Notes under the pieces: generated by a model | The model's database searches: none | Told to the model about the DNA's origin: nothing | What the model saw: the letters and a program-made list of their open reading frames with translations, nothing else | Translations under genes and position numbers: made by a program | Shown here: piece after piece, positions 19,491 through 32,741 of the stretch | Numbering within the stretch: position 1 is the first letter of the stretch | Layout of the letters: each line of letters starts with the position of its first letter | DNA from: Limonium bicolor | Lineage: Eukaryota; Streptophyta; Magnoliopsida; Caryophyllales; Plumbaginaceae | Length of the DNA: 64,000 nucleotides | Direction of reading: 5' to 3' | Assembly (NCBI GenBank): GCA_023374045.1 | Contig: CM041780.1 | Coordinates: forward strand, 171,798,085 to 171,862,084

Positions 19491-19502
19491 GCTCTGATAC
19501 CA
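19491..19502 (-). promoter_or_regulatory. tRNA-iMet primer binding site, element B
   Basis: The minus strand reads TGGTATCAGAGC, six bases after the LTR end. It forms a 10-bp perfect stem with the downstream TCGCTCTGAT-type arm (19475-19498). Confidence 0.92.
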
Positions 19503-19507
19503 CTTTT

Positions 19508-22500
19508 TGTAACACCCCTACAACGCTTCTATCATCTACCGAAGTCGCAGCGGAAATAACCAACCAAATAATAACTCGCCTTGGTGTTACAACGCCGTTA
19601 ACCACCCACGTGGTTAACTAGGCAGAATAAATACAAGTGTATCGGTCTGATGATCAGACTCCCGAGCATAGTAACTAACATCCATATATAAACATAACCG
19701 ACAATACCGAGTATTTAATTTACAAATCATCTCCAAACCATAATCATCCACAACTGTATAACAAGGTATCAACATGTACGCCTCGGGAGCACAGGCGCAT
19801 CCCGGGCTCAACAACCTACTTATCCAAAAGTATATCTACCACCTAGGACCTAGAGCCACTCTGCCTCTTCGATCCTCATCCTGCAATAAAAATATGGGGC
19901 CCCGAGGGGGTCAGCACCTTTGCTGGTATGGCTAACGCGCAGCCCATCGACTAACGGGATACGCGCAACCAATTGTCATAATAACATGGCATTCATTTTA
20001 GAACAACCAACATATATATACATATATACCATAGCATAACAAGGGAAATTGCATAGCATCACAACATCAATACATAACACCATAAACTTGGTCCTCACAA
20101 GGAACCTTCCGCCATAGTTAGTATACCATGAGAGCCTAGGGTTTTTACCAACCCCATGTTAAGCTCGTTACCATCCTCGTTTACCGTCCGGTTATATAGA
20201 ACGGTTAACTTATACCAAAGGTGTGTCGGATATAGTAATCCCGAGCACTCCGAAATAACATCGCTATGCCCCCCGACGTGAGTCAGTAACTAGCTTTGGA
20301 TAAGCTAAGGGAAGGTAGAAACCAATTGGAATACCACTACTATACATACACCACGAGGGAGAATCGATATCGACCCCCCCCCTCACACGCGTGGCCGAAC
20401 AACCGGACCCTCACTCCCGGTTCACTTGTTGTTAGTGATCACAAAATATTTTGTTAAGTCACATACAAGCAAACATTTAGGTTTGTTAGACACACCAAGG
20501 GAAGGAGTCATAATAACCTTAAATCATAACTAAAAACTGTAAACTCCTTTCATGCCTTAATCTTATAAGGTCGTAAACACTCAGAAAACAAACAACACCC
20601 AAGCCGGTGTAAACCGTTAGGCAACAGACTGCAAGAAAACCATACCTTGGTCCTTGCCTTGTTTCGTTCCCACCTTGAGAGAATCCTATACACATTAGTA
20701 ATGTCGGTTAATTAATTATTTAACTTCACACTTACTAAGTATTCAACATGATTGTATGACATGTTTTAATGCCTACCTTACCCTAGGTTACCTTCATTAT
20801 ACACCCTAGGGTTAACTACATAAGTCACATTCTTTTCTGTTTTTTTTACAAGTTTTGGTCCGACCGACCCACCGTCTGACCCACAACTGGGTCGGACCCT
20901 CCCAGTGGTTTTCGGGTCTGAAGAACCTTACCTTGACCGACCCATGTCCGACCCAACCTTCTGGGTCGGTCCATTACAGAACCCTTTTACTTCCTTATAA
21001 TCATGCCCGTCCGACCACGTCCGACTCACTCGACTGGGTCGGACCATGTGCGAACATTTTCTTCCTTTGAAACTTGGCCGACCGACCCATGTCCGACCCA
21101 CCCTTTTTGGGTCGGACCATTACCGAACACTTTCCTAACATCTATCAGAGGCTCGACCGACCCAAAACTGGGTCGGCCCCTGGGTCGGTCGCCTTCTAAA
21201 CTTACCCAAACTTTGCCAATTCTTCACCAAATTTCTCCTAAGGCCTCTTAATGCTTCCTAACAACATTTGGTAACCTTACATCCACATACAACATCCATG
21301 AAACTCATTTTCTAACTCCTTAAACCATTTACTTATTTCCTTGTAAAATTCCTTAACACTTATGTTATCTTATACTAGGTTCCTAGATGGTGTTTCTCAC
21401 CTATGGTAACTACTATCCCAAAATACTTTCTCCTCATCTTAACATCATCTCTAAAGCATTTTCCTCTCACAACCAACTCCTTATATCCTTCTTAAAACTC
21501 TTTTCCTAGTGTACACCTTCTCCTTGTTTTACCAAAGTTTGCCTAAGTCTCAATCTAAGTCCAAAAATGACTTTGGTACATACTAAAATCTCAAGATCAT
21601 GCCTAAGTCCTATTGCACTCTAGAGTACTTCCTAGCCCATCAAAATTCCTTTAAAACATCATGAACTCCTTATTCATTTTCCTGCATTTTCTAACTCACC
21701 AATCCTCATGTAAACACTTACAACTTCTTGCTTTTTACCTAGATTTTGACATGGGTTCCCTTAGAACATTACTAAGCCTAAACACTTACCTTCTCCTTTA
21801 AACACACAAGAACATCTAAAATCACCAAGAACACTCTCATACACAATTTCACCAAATTTACACCACATTACAATATAGTGCACAATATAAATTGCATGGC
21901 ACTTAGGCCCTTAAAATGCATGGCTCTTAGGCCCTTAAAGTGCTTAAATCATAAACACTGAATTTCCACAATATATATGCCTTTAACCTGCAAATACACT
22001 CAACACACATATGCCCTTTACTAGTCTCTTGAGAACACTTTACTAAGTCATTCACCATTTGCTCTTTAGGTAGTTTTAATAAGCATTTATAAGCTCATTT
22101 CTCCTAAGGCATTAAACAACATTCAAGTTAGTAGATTTACCTCTTTTCCCAAAACACTTCCTTCTTGATTCCTTACAAAACCGTATGACAATTTGATTCC
22201 TTGTCAAGTTCTAGACAATATACAAACACCATAATGAGTATTCAAGCTTTGAGCTTCATCTCATTGTAAACCCTAATTTGACTTTGTTTCAAAAACATTA
22301 ATGTAGTGTTTTACCTTGATCTTTGAAGGGAGTTTGAATATCTAGCAAGAAAGGACTCCACCTAGTCCATGAAGAGTTGAAATGAAGCTAGAACAAAGTC
22401 ACACAATGAGCTATATCAATGTGTATTTTCGGACATGACAAAAACAAGGAGGAAACTTGATTTTGTTTGAGATTCCTTACCTAGAAGCAAATGAGAGTAA

Positions 22501-23437
22501 TAATATGTAGAAATCCAAGCTCAAGCTCCTTCAATGGTGGAACACCTTGGCACCGAAATGGAGCTCTTGGAGTTTTGAGAAGATAGGAATGAAGAGCTTG
22601 ATGAGAGGAAGAGATTGGTGGTATTTGTTTTGATTTGGACAAGTGAGCTAGGTTAACAAGTGGTCAAAGGTGGAGCTCTAATGGTGATAGTGGTATTACC
22701 GTGAGAGAACAATGAAGAAGGGAGGAGATGAGTGGGAAACGTGTGAGCGTGTGTGAGCAAGGAAGGGAATGAGAGAATGAAGATAGAATTTGCTTTTAAG
22801 AGATATTTATACTTATAAAGTAAAAAGGTAGCTTATTTACTTATCTTTACTTACTTAATACATTAATAAGAGAGTGGTGAGTCACCCCTTATAAAAACCG
22901 GCCCCTTATATTAGTGTGGGGGTGTTTTAGTCTTTGTTTGTCAATTTAATTACTTATACCACATATGTTACAAAATAGCTTGTAAAAAGTACTATTCACC
23001 TATACAAGGCACATAGAAGTGAAATTTTTGATTTCCCACTAATATGGCCACCCAAATGTGATACTATATAGTACACATATATATTTAAGAGTAATGATGG
23101 ACATTTAGCCATTCAAAACTCATTTACAAGACAATTTTCAAAAACGTGCTTTAAGACTTCTTAAAGCACATTTTGTTTTTAACTTGTTTTCAAGCTTGGT
23201 TTTCTTTGGTAATTGGTTTAATATGTTCATTAGTATATAAATGAAGTCTTGGTAAGCTCATTAGGTCTTAACCAAGTTTATCCCAAGCTTAGAGCACATT
23301 TTGGCTCTTATTGACTTTAAAGCACATTTGTGTTTCCTTTTGTTTAAATTTGTTTACTAAGGTTTCTAAGACTCTTTTTAGTCTTAATATATCATGTTTT
23401 AATGTTTAACCAACATACCAAGGTTTGGGGTATTTCA
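19508..23437 (-). mobile_element. 5' LTR of element B
   Basis: Full 3,930-bp LTR with TG..CA ends on the minus strand. It has the GGGGCCGGTTTTT promoter block near 22880-22920, the donor-like TTCTAG/GTAAGG near 22490, the doublet repeat at about 21898-21940, the hairpin array at 20857-21195, and a C5/G4 hairpin with the acceptor TTGCAG/G at 19882-19881. Confidence 0.92.
20857..21195 (-). repeat. Hairpin array in 5' LTR of element B
   Basis: Inverted pairs built from GGTCCGACC, GACCGACCC and GGGTCGGAC, in about five units with ~60-70 bp period. The array is in the same LTR position as in A, but units and spacers differ; the 3' LTR copy is at 10527-10862. Confidence 0.8.
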
Positions 23438-24138
23438 TAATGATTCTCCTTTAGGCACTACGTTGTAGTCCTAACTCGGTATACCATTTGTATGAGTTTT
23501 TACCGTTGTCTGCGCTATGTTAGCCAGGTTTGTAACCTCCCTCATTGTATGGGGTTTGGAGTTCCCGTTTCTAACTGGACTTTTCGATAGTCTTAATTCT
23601 CGTACTTGTATTATCCCACTGCTATGTTCTCTCGGACCACTGTCTGGTACTCATGTCGCTTATCTTTTTCCTCTCCATTGCACTCGTAGTGCTTTTCTTA
23701 TTATTTGTATAGCGGGTTACTTCGACTGCGTAGCATGTCGACCCATGTTGCCGGTAATTTCCGTTCTCTTACTGGTAGAATTCCGTAGGCAGCGCCTGTT
23801 TTACCGTTGCGCTCCAATTAAAAGGTTCAAGTTCTCGTAAACTGTTGTACAACAAGATGTTTCTCGTATTGCTTACTATTAACTAACTACCAGATCGGGT
23901 TTCCCCGAGTAAGAGAAGGCTCTCTTCTCTCTGGCGTTTGTCTCACGTATTCAAAGCTAGGGCTGTGGAGGGCGGGTTTAGGTACTATGGATATCCGGTA
24001 AACACCGGGAAGTCCTAACTAACGCACCTCTCGCTCTATCACTCAACCCTTAACCCATAACTCAATCTCAACCTTAGTATTCTCCTAAGTTCGGTAATTC
24101 CTATCATCAGAGCGTAACTACGCTCTGATACCACTTTT
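23438..24138 (-). mobile_element. Leader of element C, cut by element B; no gene
   Basis: The minus strand holds the PBS (24133-24122) and a leader that clearly resembles the leader of element G (shared blocks such as AAACCCGCCCTCCAC and ACGCCAGAGAGA). No gag start or zinc knuckle is visible. The remaining interior of C is not present to the left of element B. Confidence 0.75.
24122..24133 (-). promoter_or_regulatory. tRNA-iMet primer binding site, element C
   Basis: The minus strand reads TGGTATCAGAGC. The hairpin over it (24106-24129) closes with a GCGT/ACGC pair instead of GCGA/TCGC, a compensatory change. Confidence 0.9.
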
Positions 24139-24744
24139 TGTAACACCCCAACTCAATCCAAATGTGGTCTCGCAACTTAACAGCTTATACATATACATGT
24201 CACAGCGGAATTCATTACACTCCAGGACCTTGCCACGGTCTGACTACAGAATATACCGAACATTAGTACAACAACCTTAACCAATTACATTTCCTTCTTA
24301 CAATCCCCTCATATCCTATACATCTTACTAACTCAATTGCCATACAAGTGTACATGCACAACTCGTAGGCCACACTTAACCTTCACACTTGTACCCCTTC
24401 TTACTCTCGCGACGGCCGCCTCCTGATGTTCACCTGTGTAGTAAAAACAGCCCCCAAAGGGGGTCAGCACGAATGCTGGTACGATCCTCTCATGGCCCCC
24501 AAGCTAACGTGGCTACGACGACTAATTGTCGATAGCATGGAGGTTGATTAGATGCACAACATAATAGAAAATGCAGTAAACAACAACTCAGATATGAATA
24601 ATCAAAGTTCACACAAATGAACGACTTAAATGCGTTCCCTTAATTAGAGAGTTAATTATTTAACTCCTTAAGCAATGTTCCCTCTTAATCTTAGTCCATC
24701 CTTATCTCACCTCAATCTTAGTCTTATCTTAATCTTAGAAACAG

Positions 24745-24900
24745 CCATCTTTTAATAAGGAGTGGATGTAGCTTATCTTAATCTTAATAATACAAACCAT
24801 CCTTTAAAAAGGAATGGTTGCAACTTATCTTAACCTTACCTTAATCTTAATCTTAACTTATTCTCAGTATACAAACCGTTCCTGGAGGGAAATGGTTGTA
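24745..24900 (-). repeat. Three short hairpins in LTR C
   Basis: CCATC..GTGG, CCATCC-TTTAAAAA-GGAATGG and CCGTTCC..GGAAATGG follow one another, separated by CTTATCTTAATCTTA-type repeats. Pairing is kept while loops differ. Confidence 0.6.
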
Positions 24901-25602
24901 TCCTAAGTCCAAACCTGGGATTTAGGTGATCCCACCGCACCATCTTAATGCCACCTACCCTGGACGGGAGTCCAGCGTAGCTGAGCCGGCAACCGGCCCT
25001 AGGCTACAAGTCCGAAGACAAGTCCTTAAGCGGAAGTCGAATCTGCTATAGATACCGACCCCCTTTCCTTAGCATGCATGACCGGAGTCAGTCCCGGGTT
25101 TCCTCACTCAAGTTCCAGTTTAGTAGTAGTCTCAAGACCATGTTTGTTGGTTAACCTCTTTTGGTTTATATCAAACCCATATTAGGGAGTGTTCCTTAGT
25201 CTCACTCAATTCCTTACTAAACGTTGGTTAGTAAGTTCTCACGGTATGTTGTGTTAGTTTTCAAACATCACACAACAATACAATAAACATAATATTCCGG
25301 TTGCATGCTTTATCTTGTTTAGTGAACACACAAAAACAAATAGCACACAAGCCGAGACACCACCTCGTTAGCAAGCAGGTCACAAGAAGAACTGTACCGT
25401 ACACCTGGAGATTGGCTAGCTCTTAAAACGATGCTCGTCTAACCCGTCGAACACCTCCGACTATCTAGATCCTATAACATAGTAGCCGGGCAGGTTAATA
25501 ACTTAATTATCTCCTAAACATTCTTTTCCATATGTAACTCTCTTAATTAAACTTCCAACTATATACATATGCATATATTTATATATAACTCCTCACAAGT
25601 CT

Positions 25603-25604
25603 AA

Positions 25605-25662
<58 letters not shown>
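25603..25662. repeat. (TA)n microsatellite
   Basis: About 30 uninterrupted TA units inside LTR C. Confidence 0.97.
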
Positions 25663-25665
<3 letters not shown>

Positions 25666-28311
25666 CGACATCATATCAACTCTACAAATACGCTCCAACT
25701 TTAATATATGTATTAACTGTATCATTACAACCTCTATCTACTTAACCTTGGTGTGTCTATATAGGCACACTTGTTCTTATAATCGTTATTGATATTATAC
25801 ATTATATCAATCCTCCAATAATTATCCAAGCTTATAAATTTAATCCCAACACATATATATACACACATTCATATTCTCGTAAATTTCTAAGTTCCTTTCG
25901 TTTTAACCTCTAGCTACATAAACTCTAATATTACCCATTATATATACACATATACATCTAACTTCTCATAACTAATATTAACTTAATACTTATAACTTAA
26001 CACCCATTTTATAAAACAGTAACTTAATAAAATCTTTTAATCTCCTTTACAACTTACCAATTCAATGTCTAATTATTTATGATTAGCCCAAATCAATATA
26101 CTATTTTTTATATCCACTACTAACTTGAACTTAATCCACAATATATAAAGAAAATGGTCAATGAGCTAAAAGCCCAATTTGACTACCCTTCAAGCCAATT
26201 TAATTCAATTCTCTTTTTATTTTACAACCCATTTTGGTTTGTCATTTATTACTTTAATGGGCTATCTCCTTTTATTTTTTTCTAAATCCAATTCCTTATG
26301 GTTATACTGATTGACCAAAACCCAATTTAATATCCAGATTTCTTTCACTTCTAATTTGGGCTTAAGCACTCGAACCCAATTTACTAACTTCAATTTCAAC
26401 CCAAATGATTATTTCCTAAACCCATTTAATTTGTCTAGTTTACTTGGCCCAACCCACTGTTTGACTAATCTAATTCAAATTTGACCATTCAAAAATCCCT
26501 AAATCGATTTAGCCAATTTCAGAAACTCTAATACACATTCTGATTTCCAAAATTGCCCTTTTAACTTTTCTAGAAATTACAAAATTGACCCTACTTTTCT
26601 GATTTACGTTTTCATCCCAAATTTTTCTCAATCTAGGTTCTCACCCATAATTTTCAAGTATTCACTATTTTGCCCCCCCATAATTTTTTTTTATCCAGAA
26701 CTCTAATTTTGCCCAAATTTGACTCCAGAACCTTAAACAATCCAGAAACCATAATTAATCAATATACCCCCCAAAATCAATTCGTAACCCTAAATTTTTT
26801 TTACATTCAAAAGCCCCAATTCGGTTTCAGTTTTATCAACCTACAATTCTAATTTGTAACCCTAATTTGACAGATTTTTCTCATTCAACTTCGAAACCCT
26901 ATTTTGATTTCTGAAACGCACAAATTTCTACTGAAATTTTGAAACCTTAAATCAGATTCAAACCCTAATCGTTTCCTCATTTTCGAACTCTAATATCTAG
27001 TTCTCAAACCCTAGTTTCGACTCAGAAACAGACAATTCCCCATGTAATTTTCGAAACTATCAACAACACCAAAAATTCACATCGGCAAGTCCATGTACAA
27101 ATTCAGACAGAAACGAGAAGAAAATTCGGAACCTCCACAATGTTCCCATCCGCAAGTACTAGCAGAAGCTACAAAATTTTTTGCAAGGGAATTCGGCTCT
27201 AATGGCACCGAAAATCAGAGGAGAAGGAAGAAGTTTGTTTCCTGTTTTTTTTTGTTTCGAATCTAACTTATAATCGCACAGAAGACAACTAAAATGAAAA
27301 TAAAATCTGCTAATGTACACCTTGAATCCTTAGAAGTGATTCTAGTCTCCAAACTCTTGGATTCTTCGTGATTTGCTTGGCCTTCTCTCGGCTCCTTCTG
27401 CGCCCGAACCACCACCAATGTCGCCACCAAGGTCAGCCTTCGACGTCCAGATCGATTCGAGGAGAAGAGAGGAGTGTTGGGTTGAGAAGGAAGAAGAGAG
27501 GCGATGAAGAGAGTCGTTAGAGTTCGCCAGGTTAGGGTTGCAAATTACCGTGTTGGGACAATGAAGAAGGGTGAAGAGAATGGAGGGAGGCGGCCAAAGA
27601 GATGAGAGAAAGCGATTCTCTTTGCTAGGAGTTAGGGTTACTAATTTCCCGTAAGTGAATTGGAATGAGAAGGATGGGCTGGGTTTATTTGTTACCGTGA
27701 GCAAACAGAAGATTGGGCCGGCCCAGTCTTATGGCTGGTCGGCCCATATATTTTTTTTTTAATGTTATACTTATAATGTCGTCTTGGACTCGTTTATGTT
27801 CGTTTTTCATGTCGTTTGTGACATTACGTCCCGTTTAATGAGACTAACCATTTTATGACTTCAAACTTACACATTCAAACAATAATTATTATTGTAATTT
27901 ATAACTTCTATGAATTAATATTTATTTAATAACTGGTTTGTGTTTCGCCATTTTAGGCGTAAACGTGTCGTCTTTTATTTAGACTGCTTAACTCATTTTC
28001 CAATGCCTCTAAAATTACCCAAATAACTGTAAATGGTGTCCACGACCTCGTTTTCACATCTAAAATATTCATGACACGTTCTTCGAGGTAAAACGATCAG
28101 TTTTATTTTCGTTTTTATTTCTTTTTTTTCTAAACCCCCTTAACGTCGTTTTAGGTTTCATTTATGTTTCCTAACGAATTTTAGGGTTTAATTAAATATT
28201 ATATTATTCCTTGTACTTATATAAAGGTATTTAATTCCTTAATCTCTCATTAATTACTTTTATTTAATTAATTCATGATTAATTAAAGTAATTAAGGTTT
28301 TGGATATTTCA

Positions 28312-28598
28312 CCATCACTTTTTCTTCATGACTGAAAATACATGCTCATGAGGCTTCATTTTAATGCCTTGTTCTAGCTTGTTTTCTACTCTCCAAAGGA
28401 TAGAGGAGGTCCTTCTTGCTTCATATTCAAGCTTGTCTTGAGAAACCAAGGTAAAACAATCACCTTAATACCATAAAGCACATTTTTTTAACCTAGGATT
28501 TGTTCCTTAGGGTTAGTGTATTATCTAGTACTCATTGGAGTCATTGGATATTGGTTAGAACATTGGCAAGGAGATATATGTTGGTGACCGAGATTGAG
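28312..28598 (+). mobile_element. LTR fragment D' (plus orientation)
   Basis: It matches LTR A around 6670-6950 (..GAAAATACATG.., ..CTTGTTCTAGCTT.., ..AAGGTAAAACAA..) with clear divergence. It is cut on the left by LTR C and on the right by LTR D. Confidence 0.75.
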
Positions 28599-31500
28599 TG
28601 TAACACCCCTACATCGAACTTCACAACTAATTGAAATCGCAGCGGAATTAAACAACTAAACAATAACTAAACGCTTCGGTGCTACAACGCCGTCAACCAC
28701 CCACGTGGTTAACAAGGCAGAACAAATACAAATGTACCGGTCTGATGATCAGACTCCCGAGCATAGAACTAAAACCATAATTACATCATATAAAATACCG
28801 AGTATTTAATTACATTACTTCACTGTAAACTGCCAATATACCGCAACAGTAGATTCAACGGAATTAAAATATAATGCCACGGGAGTACAGGCGCATCCCG
28901 GGCTCAACATCCAAAACAACCAAAAGTACAACTGCAGCTTAGAACCTACAGCCACTCTGCTTCCTTGATCCTTATCCTGCAGTAAAAATATGGAGCCCCC
29001 GAGGGGGTCAGCAACCCTTGGCTGGTATGGTTAACGCGCAGCCCATCGGCTACCGGGATACGCGCAACTACTTGTCATGATTACATGGCTTTCAATTTTA
29101 CATAACATAACATAACATAACAATGTGGCATAGCGTTATCATTGCATAGCACAACATCACATACACAGTGGATACTCTTTCCACAATCACAAACCAAGGT
29201 TAAACAACATAAGAAGCCTAGAGAATGATTCACTCTCATGTTAAGCTCGTTACACACACTCATTACCGTTCTGTTATTCGAACGAGTAACTTAAGTCACA
29301 GATGGTTCGGATATAGTGACCCAAACACACCACACAAACACATGTTCCCACTAAACCGATCATAAGTCAGAATAGGTAAGCTTTGGAGGAAGCTAGCGGG
29401 AGATCGAACGCCAAATTAAGGAGAACAATCTTAACAACACAAGAGTCGAATCTGATTCAGATATCTACTCTTAACTTACATGCATGACCGGACAACCGGA
29501 TTCCTCACTTCCCAGTTAGCACATGTTAGAAGTTCAACAGTGGAACTTAACAAACAATCCACAACAAGTGGCAAGTCATGTTAGACACACACAAGGGAAA
29601 TGAGTCACGTCATAACATTACAGTAATATGAACAACTGTAAACTCATTACATGTTTAAGTCTTATAACGTCATAAACACACAGAAAAACAAACAACACAC
29701 AAGCCGGTGTAAACCGGTAGGCAACAGACTGCAAGAAAACCATACCTTGGTCCTTGCTTCGATTGATTTCCACCGTGGGTCACTCCTATACATGATTAAT
29801 AATGTCGGTTAATTAATTACTTAACTTCAAATTTACTAAATGTTTAACCATGATTATATGACATGTTTTAATGTCTTAACTTATACTTGATTACCTACAT
29901 TATACCCCCTAGGGTTTATTACTTAAGCCATTCTTGTTTTTTTTTTACAAGTTTTGGTCCGACCGACCTTACCGACTGACCTTATACAAGGTCGGTCCAT
30001 TCCAGTGACTTCCGGGTTTGCAAATTTACACTACGACCGACCATACAAACTCGGTCCCATGGTCGGTCCATTCTAGAACATATTACCGTTAAAATTTTCT
30101 ACTCCGACCGACCTTGTAAGTTCGGTCCTATGTTCGGTCCATTCCCGAGAGTTTCTTCCTTTTGAAAATTCAGGCCCGACCGAACTTGTAAGTCCAGTCC
30201 CAAGTTCGGTCTATTCCAGAGACTCAATCCATACTAAAAATCCATGCCCGACCGACCTTGCAAGTCCGGTCCCCAAGGTCGGTCCATTCCAGAAACCAAT
30301 TCTCACAGGGTAAACTAGGCTCGACCGACCTTGGCAAGTTCGGTCGCAAGGTCGGTCTGCCCCAGACCCTTATTTTGCATTGCCCATTTAACTCCAAACT
30401 TCACCTCATATATCCTAGTATGTCCTAACCTCATTTGGGCACTTCAAACACACCTTAATACCTCCTTAAACACTCATAAAAATCATTTTCTAATTCCTTA
30501 AGCCTTTACTCATTTCTTCCCAAAATCGCTAACACTTACAATGTTTTCTCCTAGGTCTCTAAGTGGTGTTTCATACCTAAGATGATCACTTATGCCAAAA
30601 TACTCCCTCACCACAACAACATCATCTCTCAAGCATTTATTCTCACAACTAACTCCTTATGTCATTCTTGAAATCCTTTTTCAAGTCTACACTTTCTCCT
30701 CGTTCACCAAAGTTTGCATAAATCTTAGCACAAGTCTAAATGACTTGGTGTATCACAAAACATTCATTTGCATTATAAAATCCTCTAGAACATTGCCTAG
30801 GCCCTTTTTACATCTTTAAACACCTTAATGCATGCTTCTTCCACTAGTTGAACACTTAACCATTCTAAACATTTCCTAACTTACCAACTCATTTAAAACC
30901 CTTAGAACTTCTTGTTCATTACCTAAATTTTGACATGAACTCTCCTAGAACATTACTAAACCAAGACACATTGTCTTCACCATCAAACAACCAAGAACAC
31001 TAAAATCCATCAAACACATTCTTATACACAAACTTCACACATTTAGCACTACATCACAATATAGTGCATAATTTAAATTGCGTGGCACTTAGGCCCTTAA
31101 ATAACATGGCTCTTAGGCCCTTAAGATGCATAAATCATAAACACTGAATTTCCCACATTATATTTGCCTTTGACCTGCAAATACACTCAACAACACATAT
31201 GCCTTTTACTAAGCCCCTGAGAGCATTCTTCTAAGTCATTTCCCATTGGCTCCTTAAATCATTTTCATAAGCAATACAAGCTCATTTCTCCTAAAACTTT
31301 AAACCACATTAGGTTAGCACATTTACCTCTTTTCCTCACAAACTTCTTTCTTGTTTCCTTGACTAAATTGGCAAGGCTTTTGATTGTTTGTCAACTTCTA
31401 AACATTATACGAACAATATAATGAGTATTCAAGCTTTAAGCTTCATCTCATTGTAAACCCTAGATTGTACATTGTTTTAAAAGCATTAAGATAGTTGTTT

Positions 31501-31754
31501 TACCTTGGTATTTGAAGAGAGTTTGAATATCTATCAAGAGAGGACTCCACCTAGTCCTTGAAAGGTTGGAATGAAGCTAGAACAAAGCAATATAATGAGC
31601 ACCATCAATGGTGATTTTCGGTCAAGATAAAAACATGGAAGAAACATCATTTTCTTTGAGATTCCTTACCTAGAAGCAAGGGAGATCAATAATATGTATA
31701 AATAAAAGCTCAAGCTCCTTCAATGGTGGAACTCCATGGCACCAAAATGGTGGT
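28599..31754 (-). mobile_element. LTR D (truncated by the assembly gap)
   Basis: Starts TGTAACACCCC at 28599. It is related to LTRs A/B over its full length, including the C5/G5 hairpin (about 28996-29007) with acceptor CTGCAG/G (28977), the doublet at 31084-31130 and the donor-like CTTCTAG/GTAAGG near 31672. The remaining part and any internal region fall in the N gap. Confidence 0.88.
29955..30362 (-). repeat. Hairpin array in LTR D
   Basis: Five to six units of about 70-75 bp. Each has CCGACCGACCTT or CGACCGAACTT paired with AAGGTCGGTCC or AAGTTCGGTC. It sits in the same LTR position as the arrays of A and B, with different unit sequence. Confidence 0.82.
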
Positions 31755-32254
31755 NNNNNNNNNNNNNNNNNNNNNNNNNNNNNNNNNNNNNNNNNNNNNN
31801 NNNNNNNNNNNNNNNNNNNNNNNNNNNNNNNNNNNNNNNNNNNNNNNNNNNNNNNNNNNNNNNNNNNNNNNNNNNNNNNNNNNNNNNNNNNNNNNNNNNN
31901 NNNNNNNNNNNNNNNNNNNNNNNNNNNNNNNNNNNNNNNNNNNNNNNNNNNNNNNNNNNNNNNNNNNNNNNNNNNNNNNNNNNNNNNNNNNNNNNNNNNN
32001 NNNNNNNNNNNNNNNNNNNNNNNNNNNNNNNNNNNNNNNNNNNNNNNNNNNNNNNNNNNNNNNNNNNNNNNNNNNNNNNNNNNNNNNNNNNNNNNNNNNN
32101 NNNNNNNNNNNNNNNNNNNNNNNNNNNNNNNNNNNNNNNNNNNNNNNNNNNNNNNNNNNNNNNNNNNNNNNNNNNNNNNNNNNNNNNNNNNNNNNNNNNN
32201 NNNNNNNNNNNNNNNNNNNNNNNNNNNNNNNNNNNNNNNNNNNNNNNNNNNNNN
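31755..32254. other. Assembly gap (500 N)
   Basis: Exactly 500 N, a placeholder size. Open frames across it are meaningless. Confidence 0.99.
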
Positions 32255-32733
32255 TTTGAAGTGAAGGCAAGAAGGAAATGAATGGTTACGTAAGGTCTTA
32301 AGGCAAATTGAAAGGATTTTTCTTTTGTTATTTTAATGCTAATTTGACTAGTCTTTGTAGTTAATTAATTCATGGACTTTTGGATCAATAATGTTCCTTA
32401 ATTGATTGCATAATTCGGATGAGACAAGGAGAGGTAGGAGCCTTTGTTGACAATCTTGAACTAGAAGACAAATGGTAAGATTGGTAGGTGTTTCTTTTGA
32501 AAATTAAATGTTGAATTGTCCTTGTTTTCTCATGTCTTTTACGGTAGAGTATGTATAGATTGGCCACTTGATTTTGTTTGATTTTTGACCAGAGAACATG
32601 CTAGCTAATTAGTTGTTTTATTTGACAAATTTTATAAAGCAATCAAACTGCTTTTCCTCCTCTTGAATACGGTAATGTAGTGTAGTATGGACATTGATTT
32701 CTTTGTCTATCTTTGACCATGTATTATGCTTGA
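32255..32733. other. Unassigned AT-rich sequence
   Basis: No match to the LTRs in the window, no convincing coding frame and no RNA gene seen. It is the left flank into which the hAT element inserted. Confidence 0.5.
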
Positions 32734-32741
32734 TTTGGTAT

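Larger units (their letters stand above)
9770..23437 (-). mobile_element. Element B: AlkB-carrying Ty3/gypsy retrotransposon with both LTRs
   Basis: On the minus strand: 5' LTR 19508-23437, PBS 19491-19502, gag 19289-17830, AlkB 17697-16963, pol 16786-13419, PPT 13121-13106, and 3' LTR 13104-9770, which lacks about 0.6 kb at its outer end. The two LTRs differ by few bases and short indels, so insertion looks fairly recent. Gene order matches element A. No target duplication can be tested because the 3' LTR is truncated. Confidence 0.93.
24139..28311 (-). mobile_element. LTR C (5' LTR of element C)
   Basis: Minus-strand LTR with TGAAATATCC at 28311 and GGTGTTACA at 24139, 4,173 bp. It carries a C5/G5 hairpin (24451-24463) followed by an acceptor-like ACACAG/GTG (24434), short hairpins near 24745-24900, and a long TA microsatellite. 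The many stretches rich in CCCTAA/AACCC around 26500-27050 code for nothing recognisable. It differs strongly from LTRs A/B, so it is another family. Confidence 0.85.

Noticed and set aside
23517..23840. 107-codon frame in the leader of element C
   Set aside because: Antisense to the element, not kept in the homologous leader of G, no domain.
26500..27060. Many CCCTAA/AACCCTA words in LTR C as telomere-like repeats
   Set aside because: They are scattered single words in AT-rich sequence, not tandem telomeric arrays.
29955..30362. CRISPR-like look of regularly spaced repeats in the LTRs
   Set aside because: Plant retrotransposon context, palindromic units of variable sequence, no cas genes; spacers are themselves repetitive.
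31710..32281. Frames running through 31755-32254
   Set aside because: The interval is N only.
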